From: Agrobacterium fabrum str. C58
Lineage (GTDB): Bacteria; Pseudomonadota; Alphaproteobacteria; Rhizobiales; Rhizobiaceae
DNA length: 64,000 nucleotides
NCBI RefSeq assembly: GCF_000092025.1
Contig: NC_003062.2
Span: forward strand, 1,238,001-1,302,000
Reading direction: 5' to 3'
Positions 17,785 through 28,058 of this stretch are shown piece after piece. Numbering within the stretch: position 1 is the stretch's first letter; every line of letters starts with the position of its first letter. A program made the position numbers and the translations under genes. Below the pieces are notes generated by a model, which saw only the letters and a list, made by a program, of their open reading frames with translations, made no database searches and was not told the origin of the DNA.

Positions 17785-18219
17785 TTTCTCTCTCATGAAA
17801 TGTCTCCAAAAAACGAAGCAGACGCCTCGAGCGCCCACTTTGGTGTCGGTGTTTCTGGTGGCTGATTCCAGCCTTAATATGCGCGTTTTTTCCTGCATTT
17901 TACAGTCAAGTTTCGATTCCCAGAAACCGTCACTTCACCACCATTCCGACTTAAAATTCGTGTGACTTTTTTGCGGTTGCGTCCTTCAATCGATTATTAT
18001 TGTATTTGAGGGGCTTAGGCCGGAATTGTGGCCCAAATTTGCGTCAATTCCGGCAATATTGTTGCCAATCAATGCGGCAGGTGTCTTGAAATGGTGCCTA
18101 AACTCTTGCAGAGAGGGCGCGGCTGCGCTAACCACTTTGGCGTTGCAACATATTTGTCCGCTCTTTGAGACTCCGGTCACAAAGGCAGGTCCGGCACCCG
18201 GCCGGGCAAGGAAGAGACC
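17785..18219. other. Spacer and promoter region before nuoA
   Basis: No gene is supportable. The nuo operon promoter must lie here or the operon is read from the tRNAs. T-rich (17961-18010) and AT-rich tracts are present but no -35/-10 pair stands out. No clear terminator for the tRNA-Asp transcript was found. Confidence 0.4.
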
Positions 18220-18585
18220 ATGACTGAACTCCTCAGTTCCTACATTCCGATCGCAATTTTCATCGGTATCGCTCTCGTCATCGGCCTGGCGCTTCTCATT
18301 GCGCCTTTCGCTGTCGCCTATAAGGCACCGGACCCCGAAAAGCTCTCCGCTTTCGAGTGCGGTTTCAATGCCTTTGACGACGCCCGCATGAAGTTCGATA
18401 TCCGTTTTTATCTTGTATCGATCCTCTTCATCATCTTCGATCTGGAAGTCGCCTTCCTGTTTCCCTGGGCGGTGTCTTTCGGCGAGATGGGTTGGTTCGG
18501 TTTCTGGTCGATGATGGTGTTCCTCGCGGTCCTCACCATCGGCTTTATCTATGAGTGGAAGAAGGGAGCGCTGGAATGGGCATGA
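18220..18585 (+). CDS. nuoA: NADH-quinone oxidoreductase subunit A
   Basis: First gene of the complex I operon. The 121-residue protein has three membrane helices ([67 protein letters not shown]) and the conserved loop [23 protein letters not shown] between helices one and two, which lines the quinone-site region and carries the cysteine typical of ND3/NuoA. AGAGACC precedes the ATG. The stop overlaps the nuoB start region. Confidence 0.97.
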   Translation: MTELLSSYIPIAIFIGIALVIGLALLIAPFAVAYKAPDPEKLSAFECGFNAFDDARMKFDIRFYLVSILFIIFDLEVAFLFPWAVSFGEMGWFGFWSMMVFLAVLTIGFIYEWKKGALEWA

Positions 18586-19160
18586 GCCAGAACAACAGCA
18601 CGCTCGTTGCGCCGCAGCCGAAGGGGATCATCGATCCCGCAACCGGCAAGCCGGTTGGCAGCAACGACGCCTACTTCACGGAAATCAATGACGAGCTGGC
18701 CGACAAGGGCTTTCTCGTCACCTCGACCGACGAGCTGATCACCTGGGCGCGCACCGGCTCGCTGATGTGGATGCAGTTCGGTCTCGCCTGCTGCGCCGTT
18801 GAAGGCCTGATGCAGGCTTCCGGACCGCGTTATGATATGGAGCGCTTCGGTGTCGCCCCGCGCGCCTCACCGCGCCAGTCGGACGTCATGATCGTTGCCG
18901 GCACGCTGACCAACAAGATGGCGCCCGCTCTGCGCAAGGTCTATGACCAGATGCCTGAGCCGCGTTACGTCATCTCCATGGGCTCCTGCGCCAATGGCGG
19001 CGGTTATTACCATTATTCCTACGCCGTGGTGCGTGGCTGTGACCGCGTTGTGCCGGTGGATATCTACGTTCCGGGCTGTCCCCCCACGGCGGAGGCGCTG
19101 CTTTACGGCGTGCTTCTGCTGCAAAAGAAAATTCGTCGTACCGGTACGATCGAGCGCTAA
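18576..19160 (+). CDS. nuoB: NADH-quinone oxidoreductase subunit B
   Basis: NuoB carries cluster N2, the last iron-sulfur centre before quinone. In about 194 residues it shows the tandem cysteines [35 protein letters not shown] and [15 protein letters not shown], together the four N2 ligands. The N-terminal ~40 residues are a polar extension usual in rhizobia. The ATG at 18576 is 7 bases after GGGAG; ATG 18582, overlapping the nuoA stop as ATGA, and a GTG at 18555 are alternatives. Located on the inner membrane's cytoplasmic arm. Confidence 0.95.
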   Translation: MGMSQNNSTLVAPQPKGIIDPATGKPVGSNDAYFTEINDELADKGFLVTSTDELITWARTGSLMWMQFGLACCAVEGLMQASGPRYDMERFGVAPRASPRQSDVMIVAGTLTNKMAPALRKVYDQMPEPRYVISMGSCANGGGYYHYSYAVVRGCDRVVPVDIYVPGCPPTAEALLYGVLLLQKKIRRTGTIER

Positions 19161-19181
19161 GGGCAAAGGACGGATTTCGGA

Positions 19182-19784
19182 ATGAGCGAAGCTCTCAATG
19201 ATCTTGCTGCTTACGTCAAGGAAGCGCGTGGTTCTCTCGTGGTATCGGCCGATATCGCCTATGGCGAGCTGACGCTGAATACCACGCCTGAAAACGTGAT
19301 CGCGCTTTTGACCTTCCTGCGCGACGACGTGCAGTGCGGCTTCGTCAACATCATCGATATTTGCGGCGTAGACTGGCCGCAGCGCGAGAAGCGTTTCGAT
19401 GTCGTCTACCATCTGCTGTCGCCACGCCAGAACCTGCGCGTGCGCATCAAGCTGCAGGTCGCGGAAGACGAAGGCGTGCCTTCTTCGACACCTGTTTACA
19501 TGGGCGCGGAATGGTTCGAGCGCGAAGCCTGGGATATGTATGGCATTCCTTTCGAGGGCCACAAGGACCTGCGCCGCATCCTCACGGATTACGGTTTCGA
19601 AGGCCACCCGCTGCGCAAGGATTTTCCGGTTACCGGCTTTGTGGAAGTGCGTTACGATGACGTGCTGAAGCGGGTTCTTTATGAACCGGTCGAATTGAAG
19701 CAGGAATTCCGCAATTTCGATTTCCTTTCCCCGTGGGAAGGAACGGAATATGTTCTCCCGGGTGACGAAAAGGCCAAGCAATGA
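19182..19784 (+). CDS. nuoC: NADH-quinone oxidoreductase subunit C
   Basis: A 200-residue hydrophilic subunit of the connecting arm of complex I. The family signature [37 protein letters not shown] lies near residues 107-145 and [26 protein letters not shown] residues precede it. It is a separate protein here, not a NuoCD fusion. The stop overlaps the ATG of the following GFA gene by four bases (ATGA), which couples an unrelated gene into the operon. Confidence 0.96.
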   Translation: MSEALNDLAAYVKEARGSLVVSADIAYGELTLNTTPENVIALLTFLRDDVQCGFVNIIDICGVDWPQREKRFDVVYHLLSPRQNLRVRIKLQVAEDEGVPSSTPVYMGAEWFEREAWDMYGIPFEGHKDLRRILTDYGFEGHPLRKDFPVTGFVEVRYDDVLKRVLYEPVELKQEFRNFDFLSPWEGTEYVLPGDEKAKQ

Positions 19785-20209
19785 GCGAAGCCCCCGCGAC
19801 AGAGCATGGACAATGTCTTTGCGGCGCCGTTGGCTTCACAGCCACGCTCGGTGCCCGCGAATTCGGCGTCTGCCATTGCTCCATGTGCCGCCGCTGGTCC
19901 GGTGGTGCGTTCATGGCTGTCGAATGCACTGATATCGCCTTTGAAAACGAGCAAAGACTCGGCGTCTATTCTTCGTCGAAGTGGGGCGAGCGTTGCTTCT
20001 GCAAGAACTGCGGCAGCACGCTGGTGTGGCGCTCCAAGGATGGCAAACATTTTGCCGTTTCGCTGCAGGCGTTCGACAAGCCGTCCAGCTTCACCTTCGT
20101 GCAGCAGATTTTCACGGATGAAAAGCCTTCGAGCTATTCGTTCGCGCAGACCACGCAAAACATGACCGGCCCCGAATTCATCGCCATGATCACCTCGGCG
20201 GAGCACTAG
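19781..20209 (+). CDS. GFA-family (CENP-V/Gfa) zinc protein inside the nuo operon
   Basis: A 142-residue protein of the glutathione-dependent formaldehyde-activating family. Zinc-ligand motifs are complete: [10 protein letters not shown] near residue 11, [13 protein letters not shown] near 30 and [10 protein letters not shown] near 72. Some members catalyse formation of S-hydroxymethylglutathione; most are uncharacterised zinc-binding proteins. It overlaps nuoC by ATGA and ends one base before the nuoD ATG, so it is fully embedded between two core complex I genes. No link between this family and complex I is known to me; co-expression is certain, functional coupling is inference. Confidence 0.9.
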   Translation: MSEAPATEHGQCLCGAVGFTATLGAREFGVCHCSMCRRWSGGAFMAVECTDIAFENEQRLGVYSSSKWGERCFCKNCGSTLVWRSKDGKHFAVSLQAFDKPSSFTFVQQIFTDEKPSSYSFAQTTQNMTGPEFIAMITSAEH

Positions 20210-20210
20210 A

Positions 20211-21401
20211 ATGACTGAGCATAACGTCCGCAATTTCACGATCAACTTCGGTCCGGAACACCCTTCCGCGCACGGCGTGCTGCGTCTGGTTCTGGAACTG
20301 GACGGCGAAATCGTCGAGCGTGTCGATCCGCATATCGGTCTTCTGCATCGCGGCACCGAAAAGCTGATCGAGACCAAGACCTATCTCCAGGCCGTTCCTT
20401 ACTTCGACCGCCTCGATTACGTCGCGCCGATGAACCAGGAACACGCTTTCGCGCTTGCCGTCGAAAAGCTGCTTGGCCTTGAAATCCCGATGCGCGGCCA
20501 GCTGATCCGCGTTCTCTATTCGGAAATCGGCCGCATCCTGTCGCACATCATGAACGTGACGACGCAGGCCATGGACGTCGGCGCGATGACGCCGCCCGTC
20601 TGGGGCTTCGAAGAGCGCGAAAAGCTGATGGTGTTCTATGAGCGCGCCTGCGGCGCCCGCATGCACTCGGCTTATGTCCGTCCGGGCGGCGTGCACCAGG
20701 ATCTGCCGCCGGAACTGGTGGACGATATCGGCAAGTGGTGCGATCCGTTCCTCACCGTTCTCGACAACATCGAAGGTCTTCTGACCGACAACCGTATCTA
20801 CAAGCAGCGTAACGTCGATATCGGCGTCGTGTCGCTGGAAGATGCGTTTGCCTGGGGCTTCACGGGCGTGATGGTGCGCGGTTCGGGCGCTGCCTGGGAT
20901 CTGCGCCGTTCGCAGCCCTATGAATGTTATTCCGATCTGGAATTCGACATTCCCGTTGGCAAGAACGGCGACTGCTATGACCGTTACCTGATCCGCATGC
21001 AGGAAATGCGCGAATCGGTAAAGATCATGAAGCAGTGCGTCGATCGTCTGTCCGGCAAACACCGCATCGGCCCGGTCTCTTCGCTTGACGGCAAGGTTGT
21101 TCCGCCCAAGCGTGGCGAAATGAAGCGTTCGATGGAAGCTCTGATCCATCACTTCAAGCTCTACACCGAAGGTTACCACGTTCCGGCCGGCGAAGTTTAC
21201 GCCGCCGTCGAGGCGCCGAAGGGCGAGTTCGGCGTTTACGTGGTTGCCGACGGTTCCAACAAGCCCTACCGCTGCAAGATCCGCGCGCCGGGTTATGCAC
21301 ACCTGCAGGCGATGGATTTCCTGTGCAAGGGCCATCAGCTTGCCGACGTTACAGCCGTGCTCGGCTCTCTCGACATCGTGTTCGGGGAGGTCGACCGCTG
21401 A
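20211..21401 (+). CDS. nuoD: NADH-quinone oxidoreductase subunit D
   Basis: NuoD (396 residues) forms the quinone-binding cavity with NuoB and derives from the [NiFe]-hydrogenase large subunit. Signatures are [18 protein letters not shown] at the N-terminus, [32 protein letters not shown], and [19 protein letters not shown] near the C-terminus; the histidine of GPEHPSAHG is the quinone-site residue. The hydrogenase metal cysteines are absent, as expected. Stop TGA overlaps the next ATG by one base (TGATG). Confidence 0.97.
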   Translation: MTEHNVRNFTINFGPEHPSAHGVLRLVLELDGEIVERVDPHIGLLHRGTEKLIETKTYLQAVPYFDRLDYVAPMNQEHAFALAVEKLLGLEIPMRGQLIRVLYSEIGRILSHIMNVTTQAMDVGAMTPPVWGFEEREKLMVFYERACGARMHSAYVRPGGVHQDLPPELVDDIGKWCDPFLTVLDNIEGLLTDNRIYKQRNVDIGVVSLEDAFAWGFTGVMVRGSGAAWDLRRSQPYECYSDLEFDIPVGKNGDCYDRYLIRMQEMRESVKIMKQCVDRLSGKHRIGPVSSLDGKVVPPKRGEMKRSMEALIHHFKLYTEGYHVPAGEVYAAVEAPKGEFGVYVVADGSNKPYRCKIRAPGYAHLQAMDFLCKGHQLADVTAVLGSLDIVFGEVDR

Positions 21402-21661
21402 TGCGTCTGCCGCTGGCCATACCGGCTTTTCTCGCTGCGATGTCCACCCCCGTTCTCGCCCAGACGGCGACGGACGAGGGCGGTGTATCGCTGTCGGGCG
21501 GCGGCTCTTCGACCATCAAGCAGCTTCTGTCTTCGGGATACGAGATCAAGGCCTCGGTTCCCAATGGCAGCAAGTTCATCGTGTTCATGCAAAAAGACAA
21601 GGCGGCTTACGCCTGCGAATTCGTCACGGTGGCGAGATCGCGTTGTGAGACGTTAAACTGA
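21401..21661 (+). CDS. Small exported protein within the nuo operon (86 aa)
   Basis: Translation starts on the ATG that shares a base with the nuoD stop. The first 20 residues, [20 protein letters not shown], form a signal peptide with a clean A-x-A-like end before QTATDEGG. The mature ~65 residues contain STIKQLLSSGYEIKASVP and a strand pair FIVFMQKDKAAYACEFV, with two cysteines that could bridge. It looks like a small periplasmic protein. No family is recognised. Its place between nuoD and nuoE is unusual because complex I has no periplasmic peripheral subunit encoded there. Confidence 0.75.
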   Translation: MRLPLAIPAFLAAMSTPVLAQTATDEGGVSLSGGGSSTIKQLLSSGYEIKASVPNGSKFIVFMQKDKAAYACEFVTVARSRCETLN

Positions 21662-21677
21662 AAAGGCGTGAGGAAGT

Positions 21678-22787
21678 ATGTCCGTTCGTCGACTAGCCGA
21701 AGATCAGTTCCAGCCCGTGGCATTTGCCTTCAATGCGGATAATACCGCATGGGCGGAAAAGACGATCCAGAAATACCCCGCGGGACGCCAGCAATCGGCG
21801 GTTATCCCGCTGCTCATGCGCGCGCAGGAGCAGGACGGCTGGGTTACCCGCGCCGCCATCGAAAAAGTCGCAGACATGCTGGATATGGCCTATATCCGTG
21901 TTCTTGAGGTGGCGACCTTCTATACCCAGTTCCAGCTGAAGCCGGTTGGCACGCGTGCCCACGTTCAGGTTTGCGGCACCACGCCCTGCATGCTGCGCGG
22001 TTCCGAAGCGCTGATGGATGTCTGCCGCAAGAAGATCCACCACGATCCGCTGCATACCAATGACAGCGGCACGCTGTCCTGGGAAGAGGTGGAATGTCAG
22101 GGCGCCTGCGTCAACGCGCCGATGGTCATCATCTTCAAGGATGCCTATGAGGACCTGACGCCCGAGCGTCTGGAAGAGATCATCGACACATTCGAGGCCG
22201 GCAAGGGCGACACGGTCAAGACCGGACCGCAGATCGACCGTCACGAGTCGGTCCCGGTCGGCGGCCTGACGACGCTGACGGAAGAGATCAAGCCCGATCG
22301 TTCCAATCTCGACAAGCCGGCTGAACCGCCGGCTGAGGCGGCACCCGTTCCCCCGTCTAATGCCGCCAAGCCGAAGACCGACGCACCGGAAACCGATCCG
22401 AAGCTGAAAACGCCGGTCACGGAACCGAAGGCTGCTGCGGAAAACGCAAAGGCCGGAGAAAAAGAATCGGCCGGAAAGGAAGCGGTTGCATCGAAGCCGT
22501 CGCTCGAGTCCGCTGATCGTCCCGCTGGCATCGACAAGCCGGCGACCCCAGATGACCTGAAGCTTATTTCCGGCGTTGGCCCGAAGATCGAAGGCACGCT
22601 GAACGGGCTCGGCATCTTCACCTATGCGCAGATCGCCGCCTGGAAACAGGCTGAATGCGACTGGGTGGATGGATATCTGAATTTCAAAGGCCGTATCGGC
22701 CGTGATGACTGGGTCAAACAGGCCGAGGCGCTCGCCAAGGGTGGTGAAGCCGAGTATATCAGGGTCTTCGGCAAGAAGCCGCGGTAA
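21678..22787 (+). CDS. nuoE: NADH-quinone oxidoreductase subunit E with C-terminal extension
   Basis: Residues 1-170 are a standard thioredoxin-like NuoE domain with the [2Fe-2S] ligands C99, C104, C140 and C144. The protein then continues to 369 residues, about twice the E. coli length: residues ~180-290 are a Pro/Ala/Lys/Glu-rich linker, and residues ~292-369 form a helix-hairpin-helix domain (DDLKLISGVGPKIEGTLNGLG, then WVDGYLNFKGRIGRDDWVKQA). Such tails are seen in alphaproteobacterial NuoE and also in some L21 proteins; their role is unknown to me. Electron entry side of complex I. Confidence 0.93.
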   Translation: MSVRRLAEDQFQPVAFAFNADNTAWAEKTIQKYPAGRQQSAVIPLLMRAQEQDGWVTRAAIEKVADMLDMAYIRVLEVATFYTQFQLKPVGTRAHVQVCGTTPCMLRGSEALMDVCRKKIHHDPLHTNDSGTLSWEEVECQGACVNAPMVIIFKDAYEDLTPERLEEIIDTFEAGKGDTVKTGPQIDRHESVPVGGLTTLTEEIKPDRSNLDKPAEPPAEAAPVPPSNAAKPKTDAPETDPKLKTPVTEPKAAAENAKAGEKESAGKEAVASKPSLESADRPAGIDKPATPDDLKLISGVGPKIEGTLNGLGIFTYAQIAAWKQAECDWVDGYLNFKGRIGRDDWVKQAEALAKGGEAEYIRVFGKKPR

Positions 22788-22797
22788 AGGGTGAAGC

Positions 22798-24102
22798 ATG
22801 TTAAAAGATCAGGATCGCATCTTTACCAATCTCTACGGCCTCAAGGACAAGTCCCTGAAGGGCGTGATGGCGCGCGGCCACTGGGACGGCACCAAGCAGA
22901 TCATCGAAAAGGGCCGTGACTGGATCATCAACGAGATGAAGGCTTCCGGCCTTCGCGGTCGCGGCGGCGCTGGCTTCCCGACGGGTCTCAAATGGTCCTT
23001 CATGCCGAAGGAAAATGACGGCCGTCCGCATTACCTCGTCGTCAACGCCGACGAATCCGAACCCGGCACCTGCAAGGACCGCGAAATCCTGCGCAACGAT
23101 CCGCATACGCTGATCGAAGGCTGCGTGATCGCCGGTTTCGCCATGGGCGCGCACACCGCTTACATTTATGTGCGCGGCGAATATATGCGCGAACGTGAAG
23201 CGCTGCAGGCAGCTATCGACGAATGTTACGATGCCGGCCTGCTCGGCAAGAACAACAAGAACGGCTGGGACTACGACATCTACGTCCATCATGGCGCGGG
23301 TGCCTATATCTGCGGCGAAGAGACGGCGCTGCTCGAAAGCCTCGAGGGCAAGAAGGGCCAGCCACGTCTGAAACCGCCGTTCCCGGCCAATATGGGTCTC
23401 TATGGCTGCCCGACGACCGTCAACAACGTCGAATCGATCGCCGTTGCGCCAACCATCCTGCGCCGCGGTGCATCCTGGTTCTCGTCCATCGGCCGTCCGA
23501 ACAATGTCGGCACCAAGCTGTTCATGGTGTCCGGTCATGTCGAGCGTCCATGCACCTTCGAAGATGCGCTGGGCCTGTCCTTCCGCGAGCTGATCGAGCA
23601 CCATTGCGGTGGCATTCGCGGCGGCTGGGACAATCTGCTCGGCGTCATCCCGGGCGGCGCTTCCTGCCCCATCGTTCGCGGTGAGGACATGAAGGACGCC
23701 ATCATGGACTTTGACGGCATGCGCGAAGTGAAGTCTTCCTTCGGCACCGGCGGCATGATCGTCATGGACAAGTCCACTGACGTCATCAAGGCGATTGCGC
23801 GCATCGCGGCCTTCTTCAAGCACGAAAGCTGTGGCCAGTGCACGCCGTGCCGTGAAGGCACCGGCTGGATGTGGCGCGTGCTGGAACGCATGGTCAAGGG
23901 TAACGCCCAGAAGCGTGAAATCGACATGCTGTTCGAGGTGACCAAGCAGATCGAGGGCCACACCATCTGTGCGCTCGGCGACGCCGCCGCATGGCCGGTA
24001 CAGGCGCTGATCCGCAATTTCCGTCCGGAAATCGAAAAGCGCATCGACCAATATACCTACAGGGCCATGGATGATGGCGCTGTTCTGGAAGCCGCTGAAT
24101 AA
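22798..24102 (+). CDS. nuoF: NADH-quinone oxidoreductase subunit F
   Basis: NuoF binds NADH and FMN and carries cluster N3. The 434-residue sequence shows [17 protein letters not shown] (NADH-binding glycine loop), [14 protein letters not shown] (FMN region), [19 protein letters not shown] and the cluster motif [12 protein letters not shown] with a further downstream cysteine in [15 protein letters not shown]. All ligands are present and the length is normal. GGTGAAGC just before ATG is a modest ribosome binding site. Confidence 0.97.
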   Translation: MLKDQDRIFTNLYGLKDKSLKGVMARGHWDGTKQIIEKGRDWIINEMKASGLRGRGGAGFPTGLKWSFMPKENDGRPHYLVVNADESEPGTCKDREILRNDPHTLIEGCVIAGFAMGAHTAYIYVRGEYMREREALQAAIDECYDAGLLGKNNKNGWDYDIYVHHGAGAYICGEETALLESLEGKKGQPRLKPPFPANMGLYGCPTTVNNVESIAVAPTILRRGASWFSSIGRPNNVGTKLFMVSGHVERPCTFEDALGLSFRELIEHHCGGIRGGWDNLLGVIPGGASCPIVRGEDMKDAIMDFDGMREVKSSFGTGGMIVMDKSTDVIKAIARIAAFFKHESCGQCTPCREGTGWMWRVLERMVKGNAQKREIDMLFEVTKQIEGHTICALGDAAAWPVQALIRNFRPEIEKRIDQYTYRAMDDGAVLEAAE

Positions 24103-24123
24103 GCATTGAAGGCTTCGAGCGGA

Positions 24124-24139
24124 GCCGGGAGTTTCCGGC
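24124..24139 (+). other. Stem-loop in the nuoF-nuoG gap
   Basis: GCCGG (24124-24128) and CCGGC (24135-24139) form a short stem, with further G-C pairs possible outside a mismatch, inside the 149-base nuoF-nuoG gap. No T-tract follows. It may mark an mRNA processing or attenuation point within the operon. Confidence 0.3.
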
Positions 24140-24251
24140 CCCGCAACACCATGAAGCGCCTGGCGAAACTCTGGATGCCTGGCGTGATTAAGGATTTGTT
24201 GCGGACCGTGTGAGACATGGGACGAACAGGCAACAGGACGTAAGTAGAACC

Positions 24252-26333
24252 ATGGCAAAGCTCAAGGTTGACGGTAAAGAGATCGAGGTTCCGGATCATT
24301 TCACGCTGTTGCAGGCGTGCGAGGAGGCTGGTGCCGAAGTTCCGCGCTTTTGTTTTCATGAGCGCTTGTCGGTCGCGGGTAACTGCCGCATGTGTCTCAT
24401 CGAGGTGAAGGGCGGACCACCGAAGCCGGCCGCCTCCTGCGCCATGGGCGTGCGCGATGTTCGCGGCGGCCCGAATGGCGAATTGCCTGAGGTTTTCACC
24501 AACACACCGATGGTCAAAAAGGCCCGCGAAGGTGTGATGGAGTTCCTGCTCATCAACCACCCGCTCGATTGCCCGATCTGCGACCAGGGCGGCGAATGCG
24601 ACCTGCAGGACCAGGCCATGGCCTTCGGTATCGCCGGTTCGCGTTACGCGGAAAACAAGCGCGCGGTTGAAGACAAATATATCGGCCCGCTCGTCAAGAC
24701 GGTCATGAACCGCTGCATTCACTGCACGCGCTGCGTCCGTTTCACCACGGAAGTGGCCGGCATTGCCGAACTCGGCCTCATCGGCCGCGGCGAAGATGCC
24801 GAAATCACCACCTATCTCGAACAGGCCATGACGTCTGAGCTTCAGGGCAACGTCGTCGACCTTTGCCCGGTTGGTGCGCTCACTTCCAAGCCATTCGCTT
24901 TCACCGCCCGTCCGTGGGAACTGAACAAGACCGAAACCATCGACGTGATGGACGCGCTCGGTTCGGCCATCCGCGTCGATACCCGTGGCCGCGAAGTCAT
25001 GCGCGTCATGCCGCGTGTCAACGAGGCGATCAACGAAGAGTGGATTTCCGACAAGAGCCGCTTCATCTGGGACGGCCTGAAGACGCAGCGCCTCGACCGG
25101 CCTTACGTCCGCAAGGATGGCCGGCTGCAGCCCGCCACTTGGGGCGAAGCCTTTGGCGCCATCAAGCAGGCTGTAGCCGCAACGTCGGGTTCGAAAATTG
25201 GCGCAATCGCCGGCGATCTGTCCTCCGTCGAAGAGATGTTCGCGCTGAAGTCGCTGCTCGCTTCGCTCGGCTCGGCCAATGTCGATTGCCGTCAGGATGG
25301 CGCAGCGCTTGATCCGTCTTTGGGTCGTGCCAGCTATATCTTCAATTCCACTATTGAAGGCATCGAACACGCCGACGCTCTGCTGATCGTTGGTTCCAAC
25401 CCGCGCTTCGAAGCGGCCGTGCTCAACGCCCGCATCCGCAAGCGCTGGCGTCGCGGCGGTTTCCCGATCGGTGTGATCGGTGAGGCCGGTGAGCTGCGCT
25501 ACAATTACGAATATCTCGGCTCGGGCGCGGAAACGCTTTCCGATCTCGCCAATGGCTCGCACAGCTTCATCGACAAGCTGAAATCCGCCAAGAACCCACT
25601 GATCATCATCGGTCAGGGCGCTCTGGCACGTGCCGATGGTGCTGCCGTTCTCGCGGCTGCTGCAAAACTTGCCGTTTCGGTTGGCGCTGTCACCGAAGAG
25701 TGGAATGGCTTCTCGGTGTTGCACACTGCGGCTGCCCGCGTCGGCGGTCTCGATATCGGCTTCGTGCCGGGCGAGGGCGCTGTTGCTGCCGCCGAGATGG
25801 TGACGTCCATGGACGTCCTGTTCCTACTCGGCGCCGATGAAATTGACCTGTCCAACAAGGGCGCCAAGTTCACCGTCTATATCGGCAGCCACGGCGATCA
25901 GGGCGCGATGAACGCCGACGTCATCCTTCCGGGTGCGGCCTATACCGAAAAATCCGGTATCTGGGTCAACACCGAAGGCCGTGTTCAGGTGGGCAACCGC
26001 GCCGGTTTCGCGCCGGGCGAAGCCCGTGAAGACTGGGCGATCCTGCGCGCGCTGTCCGACGTGCTCGGCAAAAAGCTGCCGTTCGATTCGCTGTCTGCCC
26101 TGCGCGGCCAGCTTTATGTCGCGCATCCGCATCTGGCGGAAACCGACGAGATCGTTGCCGGCAAGGCCACGGATATCGAGGCGCTGGCTGGTAAAACCGG
26201 CTCGCTCACGAAGTCGGCGTTTGCCTCGCCGGTAAAAGACTTTTATTTGACGAACCCGATTGCGCGCGCCTCAGCTGTGATGGCCGAGTGCTCCGCATTG
26301 GCCCGCAACAATTTCCAGGCTGCGGCAGAGTAA
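24252..26333 (+). CDS. nuoG: NADH-quinone oxidoreductase subunit G
   Basis: The largest hydrophilic subunit (693 residues). The N-terminal ferredoxin-like part has [19 protein letters not shown] ([2Fe-2S] N1b), then [18 protein letters not shown] and [10 protein letters not shown] ([4Fe-4S] clusters), followed by a molybdopterin-oxidoreductase-like domain without the cofactor. The start at 24252 gives [20 protein letters not shown], the family N-terminus; an in-frame ATG 14 codons upstream lacks conservation. It conveys electrons through the cytoplasmic arm. Confidence 0.96.
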   Translation: MAKLKVDGKEIEVPDHFTLLQACEEAGAEVPRFCFHERLSVAGNCRMCLIEVKGGPPKPAASCAMGVRDVRGGPNGELPEVFTNTPMVKKAREGVMEFLLINHPLDCPICDQGGECDLQDQAMAFGIAGSRYAENKRAVEDKYIGPLVKTVMNRCIHCTRCVRFTTEVAGIAELGLIGRGEDAEITTYLEQAMTSELQGNVVDLCPVGALTSKPFAFTARPWELNKTETIDVMDALGSAIRVDTRGREVMRVMPRVNEAINEEWISDKSRFIWDGLKTQRLDRPYVRKDGRLQPATWGEAFGAIKQAVAATSGSKIGAIAGDLSSVEEMFALKSLLASLGSANVDCRQDGAALDPSLGRASYIFNSTIEGIEHADALLIVGSNPRFEAAVLNARIRKRWRRGGFPIGVIGEAGELRYNYEYLGSGAETLSDLANGSHSFIDKLKSAKNPLIIIGQGALARADGAAVLAAAAKLAVSVGAVTEEWNGFSVLHTAAARVGGLDIGFVPGEGAVAAAEMVTSMDVLFLLGADEIDLSNKGAKFTVYIGSHGDQGAMNADVILPGAAYTEKSGIWVNTEGRVQVGNRAGFAPGEAREDWAILRALSDVLGKKLPFDSLSALRGQLYVAHPHLAETDEIVAGKATDIEALAGKTGSLTKSAFASPVKDFYLTNPIARASAVMAECSALARNNFQAAAE

Positions 26334-26346
26334 GGGTAGGGGATTT

Positions 26347-27393
26347 ATGGAACAGTTTTTCTGGAGCTACGTCTGGCCCGCGCTGATCATGGTCGGCCAG
26401 TCCCTGCTGCTTCTCGTTTGCCTTCTGGTGGCCATCGCCTTCCTGCTGCTTGCCGACCGTAAGGTCTGGGCAGCCGTGCAGCTGCGCCGTGGTCCGAACG
26501 TCGTTGGTCCCTTCGGTCTCTTCCAGTCCTTCGCCGACCTCTTGAAGTTCATCCTGAAGGAGCCCGTCATTCCGGCCGGCGCCAACAAGGCGGTCTTCCT
26601 TCTGGCGCCGCTGGTTGCCGTGACGCTGGCGCTCGCTACCTATGCCGTTATTCCGTTTGCGGATGGCTGGGTCGTCGCCAATATCAATGTCGGCATTCTC
26701 TACATCTTCGCGATTTCCTCGCTTGAAGTGTACGGCATCATCATGGGCGGCTGGGCTTCGAACTCGAAGTATCCGTTCCTTGGCGCGCTGCGTTCGGCCG
26801 CGCAGATGGTGTCCTACGAAGTGTCGATCGGTCTCGTCATCGTTACCGTTCTGCTCTGCGTCGGCTCGCTGAACCTGACGGACATCGTTCTTGCCCAGCG
26901 CACCGGGCTCGGCACCATGATGGGTCTGCCGGCCTCGTTCCTCGACTGGCACTGGCTGTCGCTGTTCCCGATGTTCATCGTGTTCTTCATTTCCGGCCTT
27001 GCCGAAACCAACCGTCCGCCCTTCGATCTTCCGGAAGCGGAATCGGAACTGGTCGCCGGTCACATGGTCGAATATGGCTCGACGCCTTACATGATGTTCA
27101 TGCTCGGCGAATATGCTGCGATCGTCCTGATCTGCTGCCTGACGACGATCCTGTTCCTCGGCGGCTGGCTGCCGATCGTGGATGTGTGGTTCCTGAACTG
27201 GGTTCCGGGCATTGTCTGGTTCGCGTTGAAGGGCTGCATGGTCTTCTTCATGATCGCGCTCACCAAGGCTTTCGTTCCGCGTTACCGTTATGACCAGCTC
27301 ATGCGCCTTGGCTGGAAGGTCTTCCTGCCGCTGTCGCTCGCCATGGTCGTTATTGTTGCATTCGTATTGAAGCTGACGGGGTGGGCCGGTTGA
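26347..27393 (+). CDS. nuoH: NADH-quinone oxidoreductase subunit H
   Basis: A 348-residue membrane subunit (ND1 type) with eight or so helices at the quinone entry. Signatures: [29 protein letters not shown] in the first loop, [30 protein letters not shown], and [35 protein letters not shown] ribosome binding site precedes the ATG. Position after nuoG is the usual order. Confidence 0.97.
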   Translation: MEQFFWSYVWPALIMVGQSLLLLVCLLVAIAFLLLADRKVWAAVQLRRGPNVVGPFGLFQSFADLLKFILKEPVIPAGANKAVFLLAPLVAVTLALATYAVIPFADGWVVANINVGILYIFAISSLEVYGIIMGGWASNSKYPFLGALRSAAQMVSYEVSIGLVIVTVLLCVGSLNLTDIVLAQRTGLGTMMGLPASFLDWHWLSLFPMFIVFFISGLAETNRPPFDLPEAESELVAGHMVEYGSTPYMMFMLGEYAAIVLICCLTTILFLGGWLPIVDVWFLNWVPGIVWFALKGCMVFFMIALTKAFVPRYRYDQLMRLGWKVFLPLSLAMVVIVAFVLKLTGWAG

Positions 27394-27429
27394 TGTCTGT
27401 ATTCCCCGCGCAGAAATCTGGAGACTGAG

Positions 27430-27921
27430 ATGGCAAGCCTCTCCCAAGCCGTCAACTCGCTGTTCCTGAAGGAATTCGTAGGCGCGATCTTCCTGACCAT
27501 GCGCCATTTCTTCAAGCAGAAGGCGACGATCAATTATCCGTTTGAAAAGGGTCCGGTGTCTCCGCGCTTCCGCGGCGAACATGCGTTGCGCCGTTATCCG
27601 AACGGTGAAGAACGCTGCATCGCCTGCAAGCTGTGTGAAGCGATCTGTCCTGCTCAGGCGATCACCATCGAAGCCGGCCCGCGCCGCAATGACGGCACCC
27701 GCCGCACGGTGCGTTACGACATCGACATGGTGAAGTGCATCTATTGCGGTTTCTGCCAGGAAGCCTGCCCGGTGGATGCAATCGTCGAGGGTCCGAACTT
27801 CGAATTCGCGACGGAAACCCGCGAGGAGCTTTATTTCGACAAGCAGAGGCTTCTCGACAATGGCGACCGCTGGGAGCGTGAAATCGCACGCAACCTCGCA
27901 CTGGATGCACCTTATCGCTGA
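27430..27921 (+). CDS. nuoI: NADH-quinone oxidoreductase subunit I
   Basis: A 163-residue protein with two [4Fe-4S] motifs, [18 protein letters not shown] and [20 protein letters not shown], that hold clusters N6a and N6b near NuoB. The N-terminal amphipathic helix [20 protein letters not shown] segment ([19 protein letters not shown]) anchors it to the membrane arm. A 137-base gap with a strong hairpin separates it from nuoJ. Confidence 0.97.
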   Translation: MASLSQAVNSLFLKEFVGAIFLTMRHFFKQKATINYPFEKGPVSPRFRGEHALRRYPNGEERCIACKLCEAICPAQAITIEAGPRRNDGTRRTVRYDIDMVKCIYCGFCQEACPVDAIVEGPNFEFATETREELYFDKQRLLDNGDRWEREIARNLALDAPYR

Positions 27922-27932
27922 GGCGCAACCGT

Positions 27933-27956
27933 CTTTCCGGGGGAGACCCCGGAAAG
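27933..27956 (+). other. Perfect 10-bp stem-loop between nuoI and nuoJ
   Basis: CTTTCCGGGG (27933-27942) and CCCCGGAAAG (27947-27956) form a perfect stem capped by GAGA, 12 bases after the nuoI stop. No T-tract follows. Inside a long operon this suggests an RNA-stability or processing element dividing hydrophilic-arm genes from most membrane-arm genes. Confidence 0.6.
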
Positions 27957-28058
27957 CGATGAAAAAGTAAAATGCCTGCGCGGTTTCCGCCGGCGGGGAC
28001 GAAACGGGTGAGGGGCCTTCGAGCCATCTTCGCCCGATGAGGACAAGAAGGCACCAAG

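Noticed and set aside
24151-24213. A 20-codon frame (starts MKRLAKLWMPG) in the nuoF-nuoG gap
   Set aside because: No ribosome binding site, composition only mildly hydrophobic, and no family recognised; the gap is better explained by leader and hairpin sequence.
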